A DNA stretch of 64,000 nt from Evansella cellulosilytica DSM 2522 (GCF_000177235.2 NC_014829.1:1860001-1924000), one strand, 5' to 3'. Positions 17,106 through 27,232 are shown, counted from the first letter of the stretch. Translations and numbers: made by a program. The notes: generated from the sequence alone by a model not told the origin.

Positions 17106-18568
17106 TTCATCAACAAGATCAAGCGTTAATCTTTGAAATTAGTAAAGAAGGTAGAATAGGACATAGCTTGCCTGAAATGGATGTCCCTGAAGTCGCTTTA
17201 GATGAACTTATACCATCACAATTCCAAAGAGAAGAGGCGGCAGAGCTACCAGAGGTTTCAGAACTGCAACTCGTTCGTCATTATACAGCACTTTCACGTC
17301 GTAATCATGGGGTTGATTCTGGTTTTTATCCATTAGGATCATGTACGATGAAGTATAATCCGAAAATAAATGAAGATGTGGCGAGATACCCTGGCTTTGC
17401 TCACATTCACCCTTATCAAGCGGAATCAACTATACAAGGTGCTTTAGAGCTAATGTATCATTTACAAAACTCTCTAGCTGAAATAACAGGTATGGATGAA
17501 GTGACGCTTCAACCAGCTGCAGGTGCTCATGGTGAATGGACGGGGCTCATGATGATCCGTGCGTTTCATGAGGCGAACGGAGATACACATCGTACTAAAG
17601 TGATCGTTCCAGATTCAGCACATGGAACGAACCCTGCTTCTGCAACTGTAGCAGGTTTTGAATCGGTTACAGTACGTTCGAATGAAAAAGGACTTGTTGA
17701 TTTAGATCACTTAAAAGAGGTTGTCGGAGAAGATACAGCTGCACTTATGTTAACGAACCCAAATACGCTAGGTTTATTTGAAGAGCAGATTGTAGAGATG
17801 GCTGAGATAGTTCATAACGCTGGCGGGAAGCTTTATTATGATGGTGCCAATTCAAATGCGATTTTAGGAATTACAAGACCTGGAGACATGGGATTTGATG
17901 TTGTCCACTTAAACTTGCATAAAACATTTACAACACCTCATGGAGGCGGAGGACCAGGATCTGGACCAGTAGGAGTAAAGAAAGACCTCATTCCATTTTT
18001 ACCAAAGCCGACTGTCGTAAAAGATGGAGAGACGTACCGTTTTGAGTATAACCTTCCTCAATCGATCGGAAGAGTAAAGCCTTATTACGGAAATTTTGGT
18101 ATAAATGTGAGAGCGTACACTTATATCCGTACGATGGGTCCAGAAGGATTAAGGCAAGTATCAGAGCATGCGGTTCTTAATGCGAACTATATGTTCCGCC
18201 GTTTACAACCATATTACGATGCTCCGTATACTCAGCATTGTAAGCATGAATTTGTTTTATCTGGACGTAGGCAGAAAAGGTTAGGGGTCAGGACGCTTGA
18301 TATTGCTAAAAGACTACTGGACTTTGGTTATCATCCACCAACGATTTATTTCCCATTAAATGTAGAAGAATGTTTAATGATTGAACCTACAGAAACGGAA
18401 TCGAAAGAAACGTTAGATGAATTTATCGATGCGATGATTCAAATTGCTAAAGAAGCGGAGGAAACACCGGAAATCGTTCAAGAAGCACCACATCACACAG
18501 TTATTGATAGACTTGACGAGACAACAGCTGCAAGAAAACCGGTGTTAAGATATACGAAAGAAGATTAA
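17102..18568 (+). CDS. gcvPB: Glycine dehydrogenase (decarboxylating) subunit 2
   Basis: A 488-residue C-terminal half of split P-protein. The pyridoxal phosphate lysine lies in [30 protein letters not shown] and QPAAGAHGE are further family motifs. It starts at an ATGA overlap with gcvPA. The H-protein gene is not in the window, as in B. subtilis, where it is also unlinked. Confidence 0.95.
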   Translation: MIHQQDQALIFEISKEGRIGHSLPEMDVPEVALDELIPSQFQREEAAELPEVSELQLVRHYTALSRRNHGVDSGFYPLGSCTMKYNPKINEDVARYPGFAHIHPYQAESTIQGALELMYHLQNSLAEITGMDEVTLQPAAGAHGEWTGLMMIRAFHEANGDTHRTKVIVPDSAHGTNPASATVAGFESVTVRSNEKGLVDLDHLKEVVGEDTAALMLTNPNTLGLFEEQIVEMAEIVHNAGGKLYYDGANSNAILGITRPGDMGFDVVHLNLHKTFTTPHGGGGPGSGPVGVKKDLIPFLPKPTVVKDGETYRFEYNLPQSIGRVKPYYGNFGINVRAYTYIRTMGPEGLRQVSEHAVLNANYMFRRLQPYYDAPYTQHCKHEFVLSGRRQKRLGVRTLDIAKRLLDFGYHPPTIYFPLNVEECLMIEPTETESKETLDEFIDAMIQIAKEAEETPEIVQEAPHHTVIDRLDETTAARKPVLRYTKED

Positions 18569-18580
18569 GTTCTCTATCAT

Positions 18581-18630
18581 AAAAACGCTCGTATTGGTTT
18601 CCAACCTTTACTAATATGAGCGTTTTTTTG
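18581..18630 (+). terminator. gcv operon terminator
   Basis: AAACGCTCGTATT/AATATGAGCGTTT stem followed by T-run. Confidence 0.88.
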
Positions 18631-18787
18631 TTTGCGAGTAGAGCACTAGTACTTTAAGGGGTTGATCAACCTCTTAGCAATGTCAGGAGTCGACGAATCT
18701 CATAAAGCTTACTATAAGTGGGTGTGCGGCGTGTTAAGCCATTGCCATAACTATTAATAGCTTATTGGAACAGCCTCTAAAATAAAA

Positions 18788-18830
18788 AAAATGTTATAAC
18801 AGCTTCGTGAAGCAGTTATAACATTTTTTA
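18788..18830. terminator. yqhL terminator, AATGTTATAACAGCTTC hairpin family
   Basis: AATGTTATAACAGCTTC pairs with GAAGCAGTTATAACATT (one mismatch), with T-runs on both strands. Related hairpins occur at 36481 and 52133. The 18631-18787 stretch before it holds nothing recognisable. Confidence 0.8.
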
Positions 18831-18836
18831 TTTCAT

Positions 18837-19205
18837 TTATTTTTTTATTTTTCCTGACCACTTTCTAAATCCGCCTTTTAGCATAACGATATTCTCTACA
18901 CCACGTTTTTTTCTTAGGAATTTTGCAGCTTGGACACAGCGTGTACCATTTTGACAGTATAAGTACACAGGCTTGTCAGGTCTAATCTCTGCTTTTCGTT
19001 GTCGGATTTGAGAGAGTGGAATATTTCTAGCACCTAATATGTAACCAGTATTAAATTCCCTTTCTTCACGAACATCGATTAGCTGAGCTTTTCTATAATC
19101 TTTTCGAAATTCGTCTTGCTCCATTGTTGTTAGATAGCTTGGCTTTTTCATGCGCAAGATGAGAAATATAATTAATATTAATGTTAGAACGATTAACGTC
19201 CACAT
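18837..19205 (-). CDS. yqhL: YqhL, membrane-anchored rhodanese
   Basis: A 122-residue protein with one N-terminal membrane helix (residues 2-18) and a single rhodanese domain. LIDVREEREF and the active-site loop YCQNGTR, with the persulfide cysteine at residue 84, are intact. Rhodanese domains carry sulfane sulfur between enzymes; the partner is unknown. GGAGTGG lies upstream. Its gene neighbours gcv and lipM, as in B. subtilis. Confidence 0.9.
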   Translation of the reverse strand: MWTLIVLTLILIIFLILRMKKPSYLTTMEQDEFRKDYRKAQLIDVREEREFNTGYILGARNIPLSQIRQRKAEIRPDKPVYLYCQNGTRCVQAAKFLRKKRGVENIVMLKGGFRKWSGKIKK

Positions 19206-19409
19206 AGAGGGTCCACTCCTTTATAAATATATACTTATAAAATGATATACCGAAAAAGTAATAGTTGCAATGTTATTTGCTTAAGATTCAATAGAAAATT
19301 CAATTTCTTTCATTAGAAATGGTTTTAACTTGAGCATGTAACTTTGAAGTTTGTTTCATTTTATGTATGATAAATACGTATATTTTAAATTAGTTTGTGA
19401 GGTTGAGAT

Positions 19410-20240
19410 ATGGAAACGTGGTTTTATCTAGATTCAGAAAATAAAGATCCTGCTTATAATATGGCATTAGATGAGAAGCTAATGGATTGGCATCGAGAAA
19501 AAAAACTACCGCCAATTATTCGCTTTTACGGTTGGAACCCAGCAACTTTATCTGTAGGTTATTTTCAAAAGGTAGAAAAAGAAATTGATTTAAAAGCAGT
19601 GAAAGAGCATGGGTTAGGTTTTGTAAGAAGACCTACTGGTGGGAGAGGAGTGCTTCATGAAGATGAACTGACATACAGCGTCATTGTGTCAGAAGACCAC
19701 CCGCAAATGCCTGAAACTGTAACAGAGGCTTACCGTGTAATATCGGAAGGGTTACTAGAAGGCTTTAGAGAGCTTGGTCTCGATGCTGAATTTTCGATTC
19801 CAAGAACGGATGAAGAGAAGAATGCGTTAAAGCGTCCGCGCTCAGCAGTTTGTTTTGATGCGCCCTCTTGGTATGAATTAGTAGTCGAAGGTAGAAAAAT
19901 TGCTGGTAGTGCACAGACGAGGCAAAAGAATGTGATATTACAACATGGTTCGATAATATTAACGCTGGATGAAGATAAGCTTTTTGACATTTTTAAGTAT
20001 CCTAATGAAAGGGTAAGGGAACGTATGCAAAAAGCTTTCAAGAATAAAGCAGTAGCAATAAATGACTTAACAAATAAAAAGTTTACAATTGAAGATATGA
20101 AGAATGCGTTTAAGGTCGGTTTTGAAAAAGCATTGAACATTAGCTTGAACCCTATTTCATTAACGAAGGAACAAGAAAGGGAAGTACAAGATTTAGTGTC
20201 GGTGAAGTATGGCACTGACGATTGGAACTTTAAAATGTAA
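19410..20240 (+). CDS. lipM: Octanoyl-[GcvH]:protein N-octanoyltransferase / octanoyltransferase LipM
   Basis: A 276-residue lipoate protein ligase-fold enzyme that moves octanoate from acyl carrier protein to the H-protein lysine, the first step of lipoate assembly. [19 protein letters not shown], catalytic cysteine 148 in [12 protein letters not shown] and lysine 163 in [11 protein letters not shown] are conserved. Its position near gcv fits, because H-protein is the acceptor. GTGAGGTTGAG precedes the ATG; a clear terminator follows. Confidence 0.92.
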   Translation: METWFYLDSENKDPAYNMALDEKLMDWHREKKLPPIIRFYGWNPATLSVGYFQKVEKEIDLKAVKEHGLGFVRRPTGGRGVLHEDELTYSVIVSEDHPQMPETVTEAYRVISEGLLEGFRELGLDAEFSIPRTDEEKNALKRPRSAVCFDAPSWYELVVEGRKIAGSAQTRQKNVILQHGSIILTLDEDKLFDIFKYPNERVRERMQKAFKNKAVAINDLTNKKFTIEDMKNAFKVGFEKALNISLNPISLTKEQEREVQDLVSVKYGTDDWNFKM

Positions 20241-20258
20241 GTAAATAATTATCTAATG

Positions 20259-20294
20259 AAAAACATTTTTCATTTCTTGAAAAATGTTTTTCTT
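20259..20294 (+). terminator. lipM terminator
   Basis: GAAAAACATTTTTC/GAAAAATGTTTTTC stem ending in a T-rich tail. Confidence 0.85.
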
Positions 20295-20332
20295 TCTTAT
20301 AAACAAAGCAACTTATAAAACGAACATATCAA

Positions 20333-20371
20333 TTTGTCGATAGAGGAAAATCTATGTCGTTGTTCGACAAA
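20333..20371 (+). promoter_or_regulatory. Inverted pair of Spo0A-box-like sequences upstream of nrdJ
   Basis: TTTGTCGAT (20333-20341) and TTCGACAAA (20363-20371) face each other. The second is an exact reverse-complement 0A box (TTTGTCGAA). They can also form a hairpin stem. The region continues AT-rich to the nrdJ promoter with nothing else visible. Confidence 0.35.
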
Positions 20372-20488
20372 TCGTACGACTATATTCGTCGATTTTTTAC
20401 AACTGATGAATTTTATTAATACACTGAATTAGCACATAAAGATCTTTGTTTTTCTCTATTTTTCATCATAATTTAGCAATTTTAAAAG

Positions 20489-20564
20489 TTGACAAATTTA
20501 TTTGTATCACTACAAAGATCAATATATGGTACTTTTGTTGTGAAAGTGAACACTATATATTGAT
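20489..20564 (+). promoter_or_regulatory. nrdJ promoter with two NrdR boxes
   Basis: A -35 TTGACA at 20489 with a weaker -10 TACAAA 16 bases on is followed by two NrdR-type palindromes: ATCAATATATGGTAC (20518-20532) and AACACTATATATTGAT (20549-20564). Their centres are 32 bp apart, about three helical turns, which is the usual arrangement for the ribonucleotide-reductase repressor NrdR. Both lie downstream of the promoter, so repression by roadblock is likely. Confidence 0.8.
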
Positions 20565-20692
20565 GACTTTTATTTTGTGTGCTATAGTGAAACAAGCAAT
20601 CAATGAGATTGGCATATGTTGCCATGACAACAGAAACCGATCCTTGAAATTTATAAAAATATGAAAAAAATGTAGAAAGGGAGCGGAGGCCT

Positions 20693-23260
20693 GTGACTAC
20701 GTATATGTCTGAAAAAACGATCAACGTTGAGGCGCTAAACCGAGACATTGAACAGTTTCCTCAAGTATTTCCGATTACTCCAGACATGAAAATGAAGCAA
20801 AGTGGAGTATCGAGGTTGGTTATGTTAGACCGCTACACGTTTAAAGACACCGAGAAAAAAACATTAAAAATAGGAGACTTTGTCGTATTAACAGTTAAGG
20901 CAGATCCTAAGTTTCCAGCTCGTGGTTATGGTTTTGTTGTTGATATTAACTGGCCAGAAAACCGTGTGAAGATCGCCGTTGAGGATGAATTTTTAGGGGT
21001 GTTAGATGATCCAGAGGAAAAAGAGACGGGGATAGTAGATCGATCTCTTGATACGATAGACAAGCCGCTTGAGGTCTATTATGAGCAAATAGCAAAGCGT
21101 AATGCTCGTGGTTTGGCTGAAGTAGAGGTGGATCCTCAGAAACAAGTGGAATCATTTGAAAAATTCTATCACGAACTTGTTAATATGAACTTCGTACCTG
21201 CAGGACGAGTTCTCTATGGAGCTGGTGCAGAAACGGATGTGACGTACTTTAACTGTTACGTGATGCCTTTTGTCGCGGATTCTAGAGAAGGAATCTCTGA
21301 GCACCGTAAGCAAGTAATGGAAATTATGAGTCGTGGCGGTGGCGTTGGTACTAATGGCTCTACTTTGAGACCGAGGAACGCATTAGCTCGCGGAGTTAAC
21401 GGTAAATCATCAGGATCTGTATCATGGCTAGATGATATAGCAAAGCTAACACATTTAGTAGAACAAGGTGGCTCGCGTAGGGGAGCACAGATGATAATGC
21501 TAGCGGATTGGCATCCTGATATTTTAGAATTTATTATATCGAAGATGCAAAATCCACGAATTCTTAGATACCTACTTGAGAATACGGAAGATGCACAAAT
21601 TCAAAGACTCATAAAGGAAAAATTAAGTTTTACCCCTTTGTCAGAGCTTGATGAAGCAATGTATCAAAGTATCGTTAATTATAAACATATTCCTGGGACC
21701 GGTGGATTTGATCCGAAAATCATTCGGGAAGCTGAAGAAAAATTGTCAACAGGTGGGACATACTCTGTAAACAATTCGGAGTTTCTAACTGGTGCAAATA
21801 TATCTGTATGTATTACGAAAGAATTCATGGAAGCTGTTGATAATGATGAAGATTATGCTCTACGTTTTCCAGATGTTGAAAATTATAATGAGAAAGAAAT
21901 GGAAGCCTATAATCGTGAGTGGCATGAATACGGGGATGTACGCGAATGGGAAGCATTAGGATTTGGCGTACGTACTTATCGCAACATTAAAGCGAAAGAG
22001 CTTTGGAATCTTATTAATATTTGTGCAACGTATTCAGCAGAACCCGGCATTTTCTTTATTGATAATGCAAACGAAATGACAAATGCTAAGGCGTACGGCC
22101 AAAAAGTAGTAGCAACAAATCCATGTGGAGAGCAACCACTTGCACCATACTCTGTATGTAACTTGGCTGCAGTCAATTTAGCGGAAATGGCAGATAAAGA
22201 TAATAAAGTTGTTGACTTCAAAAAACTAGAGCAAACTGTTGCGACTGGTGTGAGAATGCAAGATAATGTCATTGATGCAACGCCATATTTCCTTGAAGAT
22301 AATACGAAGCAAGCCAAGGGAGAGAGACGTGTAGGTCTTGGTGTGATGGGACTTCACGACTTACTAATATACACTGAGACTGTTTATGGATCTGAAGAAG
22401 GTAATGCGTTAGTTGATAAAATCTTTGAAACAATTGCTACAACTGCCTATCGTACAAGCATTGAACTTGCAAAAGAAAAAGGAAGTTTCCCATACTTAGT
22501 AGGTAATAACGAGCAAGAAACAAATCACTTAAGAATGAAGTATATTAATACAGGCTATATGAAAAAAATGCCTGAAGATGTTCGACAAGGGATACTACAG
22601 TATGGTATTAGAAACTCTCATTTACTAACAGTCGCACCTACAGGGAGCACTGGTACAATGGTTGGTGTAAGTACTGGTTTAGAGCCATACTTTTCATTCT
22701 CCTATTTCAGAAGCGGGCGTCTTGGGAAATTTATAGAAGTAAAGGCAGAAATATTACAATCTTATTTAGAGCGGCATCCAGAAGCGGATCCAAATGAACT
22801 ACCTGAATGGTTTGTATCAAGTATGGAACTTTCACCAGAGGCGCATGCGGACGTACAATGTGTTATTCAACGATGGGTAGACAGTTCTTTAAGTAAAACG
22901 GTAAATGCTCCACGTGGATATACAGTTGACCAAGTAAAAAAGGTATACGAGCGTCTATATAAAGGTGGAGCAAAAGGTGGTACCGTATATGTCGACGGTA
23001 GCCGTGATTCACAAGTACTGACTCTAAAAGCAGAAGAGAATGATATGTATGCTGTAGAGCTTGCTGGTGAACCAGAACAAGATACGGAAAAGAAGCCAGT
23101 CGTCCTCGTGGATACAATTGCTGACGTAAGAAGCACTTCTGTTACTTACGGAAGTGAAGTTGGTGATACATGTCCAGTTTGTCGTAAAGGGACCGTAGAG
23201 GATATTGGTGGTTGTAATACATGCACAAACTGTAGCGCACAGCTGAAGTGTGGATTGTAA
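20693..23260 (+). CDS. nrdJ: Adenosylcobalamin-dependent (class II) ribonucleotide reductase
   Basis: An 855-residue enzyme that makes deoxynucleotides using vitamin B12, without oxygen need. Active-site NPCGEQPLAPYSVCNLA holds the radical Cys and Glu, and PTGSTGTM is the phosphate loop. The C terminus ends in CPVC...CNTCTNC...CGL, the zinc or redox-shuttle cysteines. It starts at a GTG with AAAGGGAG 9 bases upstream. Inserted between lipM and mntR relative to B. subtilis, which lacks this enzyme. It is preceded by paired NrdR boxes and ends with a terminator. Confidence 0.93.
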   Translation: MTTYMSEKTINVEALNRDIEQFPQVFPITPDMKMKQSGVSRLVMLDRYTFKDTEKKTLKIGDFVVLTVKADPKFPARGYGFVVDINWPENRVKIAVEDEFLGVLDDPEEKETGIVDRSLDTIDKPLEVYYEQIAKRNARGLAEVEVDPQKQVESFEKFYHELVNMNFVPAGRVLYGAGAETDVTYFNCYVMPFVADSREGISEHRKQVMEIMSRGGGVGTNGSTLRPRNALARGVNGKSSGSVSWLDDIAKLTHLVEQGGSRRGAQMIMLADWHPDILEFIISKMQNPRILRYLLENTEDAQIQRLIKEKLSFTPLSELDEAMYQSIVNYKHIPGTGGFDPKIIREAEEKLSTGGTYSVNNSEFLTGANISVCITKEFMEAVDNDEDYALRFPDVENYNEKEMEAYNREWHEYGDVREWEALGFGVRTYRNIKAKELWNLINICATYSAEPGIFFIDNANEMTNAKAYGQKVVATNPCGEQPLAPYSVCNLAAVNLAEMADKDNKVVDFKKLEQTVATGVRMQDNVIDATPYFLEDNTKQAKGERRVGLGVMGLHDLLIYTETVYGSEEGNALVDKIFETIATTAYRTSIELAKEKGSFPYLVGNNEQETNHLRMKYINTGYMKKMPEDVRQGILQYGIRNSHLLTVAPTGSTGTMVGVSTGLEPYFSFSYFRSGRLGKFIEVKAEILQSYLERHPEADPNELPEWFVSSMELSPEAHADVQCVIQRWVDSSLSKTVNAPRGYTVDQVKKVYERLYKGGAKGGTVYVDGSRDSQVLTLKAEENDMYAVELAGEPEQDTEKKPVVLVDTIADVRSTSVTYGSEVGDTCPVCRKGTVEDIGGCNTCTNCSAQLKCGL

Positions 23261-23279
23261 TTTTAAAATTTGATCACTT

Positions 23280-23321
23280 AAGACTATGTTGAAGAGGTAA
23301 CTACTTTGACATAGTCTTTTT
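23280..23321 (+). terminator. nrdJ terminator
   Basis: AAGACTATGT/ACATAGTCTT stem and T-run. The following 270 bases to mntR show nothing else. Confidence 0.8.
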
Positions 23322-23595
23322 ACGATTGATTGAAAATTTTCAAACGATGCGTTAGAAATATCGACGCACGTAGTAGGGAGAAAAAACGTCCCATTCACTA
23401 CACTGGCGATGTTTATTGTTTTATGAGCTCCTTAAACGAAGTGACTTATTTATTGCCTTTATAAGTTCATTTATGTTAGCGTAAGCTAGTACAACAATTT
23501 GTTTTATAGTATAATTTTACATAGATAAAACAGCATATAAAGTAGTACATAGATCATGTATTCGTGTATATCGTAAAAAGTTTGGAGGGGACCAC

Positions 23596-24027
23596 ATGCC
23601 TACACCGAGCATGGAAGATTATTTAGAAAGAATATACTTATTAATAGAAGAGAAAGGGTATGCAAGAGTGTCTGATATCGCAGAAGCCCTTGAGGTACAT
23701 CCATCCTCGGTAACAAAAATGGTACAGAAATTAGATAAAAGTCAATATTTAGTATATGAAAAATATCGTGGTCTTGTGCTAACAGCTAAAGGTAAAAAAA
23801 TTGGGAAACGTTTAGTATATCGCCATGATCTCTTAGAAGAATTTATGAAGATCATTGGAGTAGACAAAGACAATATTTACGAGGATGTAGAAGGAATCGA
23901 ACACCATCTTAGTTGGGATGCAATTGATCGAATTGGAGACTTAGTTCAGTATTTTGATGAAAACCCAGAACAAGTGGAGCAATTGCGTTTAGTTCAGAAG
24001 AAGAATGATGAGTTAGAAGGAAGTTGA
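23596..24027 (+). CDS. mntR: MntR, manganese-responsive repressor
   Basis: A 143-residue DtxR-family regulator. An N-terminal winged helix ([19 protein letters not shown]) precedes the dimerisation domain. All six metal ligands known from B. subtilis MntR are at the same numbers: D8, E11, H77, E99, E102 and H103. It represses manganese uptake and activates efflux when Mn(II) is high. GGAGGGG precedes the ATG. Monocistronic. Confidence 0.95.
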   Translation: MPTPSMEDYLERIYLLIEEKGYARVSDIAEALEVHPSSVTKMVQKLDKSQYLVYEKYRGLVLTAKGKKIGKRLVYRHDLLEEFMKIIGVDKDNIYEDVEGIEHHLSWDAIDRIGDLVQYFDENPEQVEQLRLVQKKNDELEGS

Positions 24028-24047
24028 CTCAAGAGGTTGATTTTTAA

Positions 24048-24185
24048 AGGCACTGAAAAAGTACAGATCATCGCTCGCCTGATAGGAGAACCCCACTCCT
24101 ATCAGGCTTTTTAACGATTACGACGGTTACGCGCATTGCTTAGGGACACTGGAAAATGGAAAGAACACCACTTTTTCAATGCCCT
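24048..24185 (+). repeat. Short interspersed element with AGGCACTGAAAAAGT termini, including a terminator hairpin
   Basis: Left end AGGCACTGAAAAAGTAC and right end ACTTTTTCAATGCCCT are inverted. Inside, GCCTGATAGGAG/CTCCTATCAGGC followed by TTTTT (24077-24112) makes a strong terminator that probably serves mntR. Nearly the same internal module is found at 29760-29855. Confidence 0.7.
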
Positions 24186-24289
24186 TGATTGTTACCTTTT
24201 GAGTCAGTCTTTGTATGAATATTTTTTACCCTTTATTAGTAATCATTTTTTTGTAAATCGTGATTACAATGTAATAGGGGGTGATACCC

Positions 24290-25183
24290 ATGTTAAAAGT
24301 TGACGGGGTATTTGCAGGTGGTGGTATAAAATCATTTTCATTTGTTGGTGCATTAAGAGTAATGAAAAACGAAAATATTGAATTTGAAAGATTAGCCGGT
24401 ACAAGTGCCGGTGCAATCGTCGCTGCATTTATTAAAGCTGGTTTTACAGTAGATGAAATAGAATCTATTTTAGATGGTCTTGATTTGGAAGAATTATTAG
24501 AGCCTAAAAGAACAGGAGTTATATTTCAGTTTTATAAATGGATTCGCTTATATCGTAATATGGGGATATATAAAGGAGCCTTACTAGAAAAGTGGTTGGA
24601 AGAGGTTCTAATGGAGAAAGGTGTTAAAACCTTTAATGATTTACCACCAGGATCATTAAAGATGGTAGCATCGGATATAACAACAGGGCAGCTTCTCGTG
24701 TTACCTGATGACCTAAAGAGGTATGGTATTATTCCTGAGACCTTTTCTGTAGCTAGAGCAATTAGAATGAGTTGTAGTTTACCGTTTTTCTTTGAACCAG
24801 TTAAACTGCAAAATAGTAATGGAAAGCATTCTGTTATAGTAGATGGGGGAGTCCTCAGTAATTTTCCAATTTGGTTGTTTTCTAATAGTGAAAATAAAAA
24901 GCCAGAAAGACCAGTAGTAGGCTTTAGGCTAACACCTTCCATGGAAATGGTTTCTCAACGAGAAGTAAGTAATGCTTTTTCTATGTTACATTCAATGGTA
25001 GAAACGATGTGGAAAGCCCATGATCTAAGACACATATCTAAGTTACATGAGAAAAATATCGTGTTCATACCTGTAGATAAAATAGCAGCTACGCAATTTT
25101 CCATAAGTGAAGAAGAGAAAAAAGAACTAATTGAGCTTGGAGAAAAAAGTACAGAAAAATTTTTAAAAGGATGGTCTTATTAA
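24290..25183 (+). CDS. yqhO: YqhO, patatin-like phospholipase
   Basis: A 297-residue serine lipase-fold protein. An oxyanion-hole GGGIKS, nucleophile motif GTSAG and the catalytic Asp in VDGGVLSNFP form the Ser-Asp dyad. It is predicted to hydrolyse acyl esters of lipids; the true substrate is unknown. AGGGGGTGA upstream favours the ATG at 24290 over the in-frame GTG at 24281. Convergent with the next gene. Confidence 0.88.
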   Translation: MLKVDGVFAGGGIKSFSFVGALRVMKNENIEFERLAGTSAGAIVAAFIKAGFTVDEIESILDGLDLEELLEPKRTGVIFQFYKWIRLYRNMGIYKGALLEKWLEEVLMEKGVKTFNDLPPGSLKMVASDITTGQLLVLPDDLKRYGIIPETFSVARAIRMSCSLPFFFEPVKLQNSNGKHSVIVDGGVLSNFPIWLFSNSENKKPERPVVGFRLTPSMEMVSQREVSNAFSMLHSMVETMWKAHDLRHISKLHEKNIVFIPVDKIAATQFSISEEEKKELIELGEKSTEKFLKGWSY

Positions 25184-25212
25184 GTTGCCAGTACTATTTA
25201 CTTTGATATACG

Positions 25213-25980
25213 TTATAAATTCTTAAGGAAAGATAATATATAGGGAACAATAAGAGTAACCCATATACCTATTACTAACCCACTAATCCATTCCTGCATC
25301 GGTATAAAAGAAGAAGTATACATGTACATGAGGTATAAGATAATAAGCCCAATAGTTCCGAGCGAAACACTGAATAACATTCTAGTTGTAGACCGAGGAA
25401 TATTATTTACTTTTACTTTTAATGTCTCAACAGTTATACCAATAGCACTTCCAAGTAATATCCCTGGATAAAATAAATGCTCTATGTTTGGAAAAATGAT
25501 TATAGCTAAAAATAGCGGAAAAATAATTGAAAATAACAATAACAGTCGCTCAGGCATCCCCTCTATCCAATCTAGTGTACGATAAAATGTGTATACTAGA
25601 AATCCGCCAATAATAATGCCACTAACGACGGATATTGGGGGAGCTTGTAATATTACTATGGAATAAATACAAAAAAATATTGGTAGTAGTAAGCAAATGG
25701 TTATTTGTTTTTTACTTTGGCATAGTGGGATAAAAAATAAGAAAATAGTTACCACCGTTTGTACTATGGGGTCAGTGAACGGTACATAGGCTTGATGAGT
25801 ATAAAACAATGGGATATTGAGTAAAATGATGTAACTAATACATATGGAAAGAAAGGTTAAGTATAGCAGTTGAAACCCTATACGCCTACCTTTTGTCCAA
25901 TATACTAAACTCGTACAAATTAGAATGAGTAATACAAATAAAGGAAATATCGATGGAAATATAATAGTCGCTACACCCAT
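25213..25980 (-). CDS. Polytopic membrane protein, unrecognised
   Basis: A 255-residue, almost wholly hydrophobic protein with about eight membrane segments. A central YPGILLGSAIGITVETLK segment loosely recalls the late part of membrane-bound PAP2 phosphatases, but the catalytic PAP2 motifs are not visible, so no function is assigned. It lies between yqhO and yqhP on the minus strand, where B. subtilis has no such gene. It is separated by about 40 bases from the yqhP-like gene, with which it may share a transcript. Confidence 0.65.
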   Translation of the reverse strand: MGVATIIFPSIFPLFVLLILICTSLVYWTKGRRIGFQLLYLTFLSICISYIILLNIPLFYTHQAYVPFTDPIVQTVVTIFLFFIPLCQSKKQITICLLLPIFFCIYSIVILQAPPISVVSGIIIGGFLVYTFYRTLDWIEGMPERLLLLFSIIFPLFLAIIIFPNIEHLFYPGILLGSAIGITVETLKVKVNNIPRSTTRMLFSVSLGTIGLIILYLMYMYTSSFIPMQEWISGLVIGIWVTLIVPYILSFLKNL

Positions 25981-26019
25981 TTTAGACTACACACCCTTCA
26001 GAAAAAGAAGAACGGAGCG

Positions 26020-26394
26020 TTAAAACAAAGCTCTGTTCTTCTTTTTGTTCTTTTTCCCTTCAATAACTGTAAGCTTTACGTTGGATTGCCGTTTCACAAG
26101 AGGGCGGGATATACGTTTTTTCTTTTCTTTTTTCATACTTTTAAAAGAGATAGGTTTTTGCCCATGTTGAGATTTATGTGACGGAGCGCTCTGTGGACGC
26201 ATTGCTGTTTGATATCCTGATAATTTAGGGAGTATAAACCTTTTCATTACAAAGATTAAAATAGTTGCTGTACCTACTGCAACTAAAACCATAGTAAAAA
26301 AAGCACTAGGATTTTCAACAAGTCTATAACCAATTCCTATTATTGCTAGCCCTATAATCGTTAAGGTGAGGGGGTGAAATGAATTGCGGAGCAT
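26020..26394 (-). CDS. yqhP: YqhP / SA1362-type small membrane protein
   Basis: A 124-residue protein with two membrane helices (about residues 7-22 and 30-47) and a strongly basic C-terminal tail (MKKEKKKRISRPLVKRQ, KKNKKKNR) that could contact nucleic acid or phospholipid. The frame opens at 26415, but GGAGG before the ATG at 26394 is well spaced. It matches the yqhP position and general form. Function unknown. The 288 bases to yqhR hold no recognisable feature. Confidence 0.65.
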   Translation of the reverse strand: MLRNSFHPLTLTIIGLAIIGIGYRLVENPSAFFTMVLVAVGTATILIFVMKRFILPKLSGYQTAMRPQSAPSHKSQHGQKPISFKSMKKEKKKRISRPLVKRQSNVKLTVIEGKKNKKKNRALF

Positions 26395-26682
26395 TTCTAG
26401 GCACCTCCTATACATTGGATTAGAAACTCAAAAGCGTTTAATAAATGTTAGTGTTATTACATTATGAAGAAATATGGAAATGTTTAATACATAATCTACT
26501 TTATATCTATTATAGCATGAATACATTTATTTCCTCTACGACAAATCATTTTACTTTCACACACTTTATTATTCCCTGATTTTCTCCATTCTACACTTGT
26601 ATTTTTGTCATATTACAATTTTTATGGATACATACTCTAATAGAAACGAAGTAAAGTGGATATGCTACTTGTTGAGGTGATG

Positions 26683-27189
26683 ATGTTGAGTAATACAGAA
26701 ACAAACGAAAGACAAAGTGAACCAGCGTTATCTTTCAATGGCACAGTAGCACTTATAGGGTTTTTTGGAGGGCTTTTTTGGAGTATCATAGGTTATGTTG
26801 CCTTTTACTTCAACTTTGCATCCGTAGGGCCAGCTCTTGCTCTTATGCCTTGGGCATTAGGTGATTGGAAGCATGGGTGGATGGGTCACTTAGTTGGTAT
26901 TGGCTTTATAGCCATTGTATCAATAGCAGTAGCATTTTTATATCGATTAGTTTTCGCAAAAATTAATCAGCCTTGGCCAGGTATACTCTACGGTGTAGCG
27001 TTATGGGTCGTGATTTTAGGTTTGTTTAATCCAATGTTTCCAGAACTAGACCCACTTTTTCAACTAGATGTAAATACAATCATAACGACCTTATGTTTAT
27101 ACCTCGTTTATGGATTATTTATTGGATACTCTGTATCTTATGAATACCACGAAAGGACACAACACGAGGGACAAACTATTCAAAACTAA
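26683..27189 (+). CDS. yqhR: YqhR family membrane protein
   Basis: A 168-residue protein with four membrane helices (about residues 20-42, 63-84, 92-110 and 125-147) and the family residues GFFGGLFWS, WALGDWKHGW and GLFNPMFP. Starts at 26683 (ATG) or 26686 (TTG) both sit correctly after GAGGTG; earlier frame starts do not. The length equals B. subtilis YqhR. Function unknown. A terminator follows, separating it from yqhT; aroQ, which lies here in B. subtilis, is absent. Confidence 0.8.
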   Translation: MLSNTETNERQSEPALSFNGTVALIGFFGGLFWSIIGYVAFYFNFASVGPALALMPWALGDWKHGWMGHLVGIGFIAIVSIAVAFLYRLVFAKINQPWPGILYGVALWVVILGLFNPMFPELDPLFQLDVNTIITTLCLYLVYGLFIGYSVSYEYHERTQHEGQTIQN

Positions 27190-27200
27190 ATCGCTATGTT

Positions 27201-27232
27201 AGAATGTTCCTTGGAACATTCTCTTTTTTTTT
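27201..27232 (+). terminator. yqhR terminator
   Basis: AGAATGTTCC/GGAACATTCT stem and nine T interrupted once by C. Confidence 0.9.
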
